A stretch of 64,000 nt of DNA from positions 6,944,001-7,008,000 of the forward strand of contig NZ_JACHDO010000001.1 in NCBI RefSeq assembly GCF_014201115.1. The letters are read 5' to 3'. This document shows positions 62,128-64,000 of the stretch, one piece after another (position 1 is the stretch's first letter; each line of letters opens with the position of its first letter). Origin of the DNA: Nocardiopsis metallicus (GTDB lineage Bacteria; Actinomycetota; Actinomycetes; Streptosporangiales; Streptosporangiaceae). A model generated the notes under the pieces. It worked only from the letters and a program-made list of their open reading frames with translations. It made no database searches and had not been told where the DNA came from. A program made the translations under genes and the position numbers.

Positions 62128-63504
62128 ATGACCGAGAGCAGGAACTACCGGCTGGTGCACGGCGGCGGGGACGAAGCGGAGATCCCGCACATCCTCATCG
62201 TCGGCGGCGGTTACCTCGGGATGTACACCGCGAGGCGACTGGAGAAGAAGCTCGGGTCCGGTGAAGCCCGCATCACCGTCATCGACCCGAACTCCTACAT
62301 GACCTACCAGCCCTTCCTGCCCGAGGCCGCGGCCGGCAACATCTCGCCGCGCAACGTCGTGGTCCCGCTGCGGAAGGTCTTCGACCGGGTCCGCGTGCTG
62401 GGCGGCCGCGTCGTGCGCATCGACCACGCCGACAACACGGTCCGCTACGAGCCCAACGTGGGTGAGCCGCAGACCCTCCGCTACGACTACCTCGTGATGG
62501 CGGCGGGCGCGGTCTCGCGCACCCTGCCCATCCCGGGCCTGGCCGAGTGGGGCATCGGTATCAAGACCGTCGAAGAGGCGGCCTACCTGCGCAACCACGT
62601 GCTCAACCAGCTCACCATCGCCGACTCCACCGACGACAAGGCCGTGCGCGCCAAGGCGCTGAGCTTCGTGTTCGTCGGCGGCGGGTTCGCCGGTGCCGAG
62701 GCCATCGCCGAGCTGGAGGACCTGGTCCGCGACGCGGTCCGCGTCCACCCCTCGATCGAGCAGAGCGAAGTGAAGTTCTACCTCATCGAGGCCGCGGACA
62801 AGATCCTGCCCGAGGTCGGCCCGGAGGTCGGCGAGAAGGCGCTCAACCAGCTGCGCCGCCGTGACATCGACGTCCGCCTCAAGACCTTCCTCGAGTCCGC
62901 CGTGGGCCAGCGCATCAAGCTCAGCGACGGCGCCGAGTTCGACGCCGGCACCCTGGTGTGGACCGCGGGCGTCAAGCCCAGCCCGGTCGTCTCCGCCAGC
63001 GACCTGCCGCTGGGCCCCAAGGGCCACGTGGACACCAGCGAGTACCTCACCGTCAACGGCACGGACAACGTCTTCGCCGGTGGCGACAACGCCCAGGTGC
63101 CCGACGGCAACGGCGGCTACTACCCGCCCAACGCCCAGAACGCCGTCCGCCAGGCCCCGGTGCTCGCCGACAACGTCATCGCGACGCTGCGCAACGGCAA
63201 GCTCAAGGCCTACAAGCACAAGAACCTCGGCGCGGTCGCCGGTCTGGGCGTGCACAAGGGCGCGGCCCAGCTGTTCGGCAAGATCAAGCTGAACGGCCGT
63301 CTGGCCTGGTACGCGCACCGCTCCTACCACCTGCTCGCGGTGCCCACCTTCAACCGCAAGCTGCGGGTCCTCTCGGACTGGACGCTCGCCTTCTTCCTGC
63401 GCCGCGACTTCGCCGCGCTCCCGGAGATGTCGGATCCGCGCCAGGCCTTCGAGGAGGCCAGCCAGCCCCAGGTCGAGGACGGCCGCCTGCGCCGGGTCAG
63501 CTGA
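62128..63504 (+). CDS. ndh: Type II NADH dehydrogenase (NDH-2)
   Basis: 458 residues from an ATG. Two Rossmann folds: FAD site ILIVGGGYLGMYTARRLEKK (about 22-41) and NADH site FVFVGGGFAGAEAIAELEDL (about 182-201). TVNGTDNVFAGGDNAQVPDG is the FAD-tail motif, and an amphipathic C-terminus (FNRKLRVLSDWTLAFFLRRD) attaches it to the membrane. It oxidises NADH and reduces quinone without pumping protons. Rex sites upstream fit control by the NADH/NAD+ ratio. Confidence 0.94.
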   Translation: MTESRNYRLVHGGGDEAEIPHILIVGGGYLGMYTARRLEKKLGSGEARITVIDPNSYMTYQPFLPEAAAGNISPRNVVVPLRKVFDRVRVLGGRVVRIDHADNTVRYEPNVGEPQTLRYDYLVMAAGAVSRTLPIPGLAEWGIGIKTVEEAAYLRNHVLNQLTIADSTDDKAVRAKALSFVFVGGGFAGAEAIAELEDLVRDAVRVHPSIEQSEVKFYLIEAADKILPEVGPEVGEKALNQLRRRDIDVRLKTFLESAVGQRIKLSDGAEFDAGTLVWTAGVKPSPVVSASDLPLGPKGHVDTSEYLTVNGTDNVFAGGDNAQVPDGNGGYYPPNAQNAVRQAPVLADNVIATLRNGKLKAYKHKNLGAVAGLGVHKGAAQLFGKIKLNGRLAWYAHRSYHLLAVPTFNRKLRVLSDWTLAFFLRRDFAALPEMSDPRQAFEEASQPQVEDGRLRRVS

Positions 63505-63557
63505 CCTTCTGCCCGATCTCGCAGGACACGCCCTGACACGGCACGAATGACGTACTC

Positions 63558-63592
63558 GAAACGGCCGGGTTCCCTCCGAACCCGGCCGTTTC
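63558..63592 (+). terminator. Terminator of ndh
   Basis: Perfect 15-bp stem GAAACGGCCGGGTTC / GAACCCGGCCGTTTC with loop CCTCC, 53 bases after the stop; a short T-containing tail follows. Confidence 0.85.
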
Positions 63593-63654
63593 GTGTCCCC
63601 ATCCGGCCAAGCCGAACCAAAGTGGGCAATCGGCCCGGCCGGTATGATGGGCAC

Positions 63655-63728
63655 GCCCTCGTAGCCCAATGGAAGAGGCAGGCCCCCTAAAAGGGTCACA
63701 AGTGTCGGTTCGAGTCCGACCGGGGGTA
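63655..63728 (+). tRNA. Atypical tRNA-like gene, putative anticodon UAA
   Basis: 74 bases fold as a cloverleaf: acceptor GCCCTCG with CGGGGGT (G1-U72 wobble, one further G-U), D-arm with 3-4 bp, anticodon stem GGCCC/GGGTC with loop CCTAAAA, a 6-base variable region, T-arm GTCGG-TTCGAGT-CCGAC, and discriminator A. No CCA is encoded. The loop puts UAA at 34-36 with C at 33 in place of the universal U. A leucine UAA tRNA should have a long variable arm; this one does not. It may be a functional odd tRNA or a pseudo-tRNA. Confidence 0.75.
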
Positions 63729-63788
63729 CTCAGCTCTTCTCTTGCGGACCCCTTCGGGCGACCATGAACGCCCGGAGCCGCTGCCGGC

Positions 63789-64000
63789 TCAGTGCTGTTC
63801 CATCAGCAGTTGGAGCTGGGTGAACAGGCGCTCGCCCGGATCACCCAGGTCGATGCCGCTCACGGCCGCCGCGCGGCGGACGCGGTAGCGCAGGGTGTTC
63901 GGGTGGATGTGCAGGCGCTCGGCCGCCGCGCGGGCGTCGCCGAAGGCCTCCAGGTAGGCCAGCAGCGAGTGCACGAGGTCGGCGCCGCCCGCCTGGTCGT
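63789..64000 (-). CDS. PucR/CdaR-type transcriptional regulator, C-terminal part
   Basis: The 5' portion is beyond the window. The visible 70 residues are the PucR helix-turn-helix: LLAYLEAFGDARAAAERLHI then HPNTLRYRVRRAAAVSGIDL, with GDPGERLFTQLQLLMEQH at the end. Such regulators often sense purines or other metabolites through an upstream domain, which cannot be seen here. Confidence 0.88.
   Translation of the reverse strand, partial: DQAGGADLVHSLLAYLEAFGDARAAAERLHIHPNTLRYRVRRAAAVSGIDLGDPGERLFTQLQLLMEQH

Overview
The window is high-GC actinomycete DNA. GC-rich third codon positions, many GTG starts, a WhiB-family regulator, an RpfB-like resuscitation factor, an Ada-AlkA fusion, DUF501/DUF6350/DUF1707 proteins and the 23S rRNA type all fit an actinomycete of the Nocardiopsis kind (Streptosporangiales). 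The genus is inferred from gene content; I made no database comparison.

Layout. 1-2.3 kb: end of a PP2C phosphatase gene, a copC-type copper gene with a membrane partner, and a whiB-like gene. 2.7-9 kb: ectoine synthesis (ectABC) followed by an ectoine-type ABC importer (ehuBCDA). 9-15.4 kb: a CPBP-like membrane protein, polyphosphate kinase behind a four-unit PHO-box-like repeat, a Nudix/histidine-phosphatase protein of MutT1 type, an SRPBCC protein, a small secreted low-complexity protein and an M50-type peptidase. 15.4-16.8 kb: an intact IS3-family element sitting inside a terminator hairpin. 16.9-21.5 kb: a STAS anti-sigma antagonist, a large membrane protein and a CaiB-type CoA-transferase/racemase. 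21.8-24 kb: rpfB-like and rsmA. 24-28.3 kb: a divergent PspC envelope-stress module (membrane proteins on one side, PspC-histidine kinase and LuxR-type regulator on the other). 28.4-31.9 kb: nucleoside hydrolase and PcrA helicase. 32-37.8 kb: one complete rRNA operon (16S-23S-5S, no spacer tRNA) with a multi-promoter leader and a strong terminator. 37.9-40.8 kb: an inverted-repeat element, ogt and ada-alkA. 40.9-43.8 kb: an IcmB-like B12 protein and sucCD. 43.9-50 kb: DUF1707 and DUF6350 proteins and mfd. 50.5-54.3 kb: an APS kinase with a sulfurylase-like N-terminus, mazG, a decayed gene and an APH-type kinase. 54.3-58 kb: a 56-bp palindrome, an FtsW/RodA protein, and a FAD monooxygenase divergent from its TetR regulator. 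58.1-61.6 kb: eno-ftsB-DUF501-ppx, a conserved actinobacterial gene order. 61.8-64 kb: ndh behind Rex-type operators, an unusual tRNA-like gene with anticodon UAA, and the end of a PucR-type regulator.

How parts fit together. ectABC plus ehuBCDA give both synthesis and recovery of a compatible solute. ppk and ppx make and degrade polyphosphate, and ppk carries a phosphate-control signature. The PspC module has a striking symmetric operator candidate in its shared promoter region. Ogt, Ada-AlkA, PcrA, Mfd, MutT1-like and MazG form a scattered genome-maintenance set.

The best candidates for something undescribed are: a palindromic repeat family found twice between convergent transcription units (once collapsed to a hairpin, once as 45-bp inverted repeats around 259 bp); the short-armed UAA tRNA-like gene with C33; the Gly/Tyr/Lys/Asp/His-rich secreted peptide; and two enzymes whose catalytic motifs look degraded (the CPBP protein and the sulfurylase-like domain).
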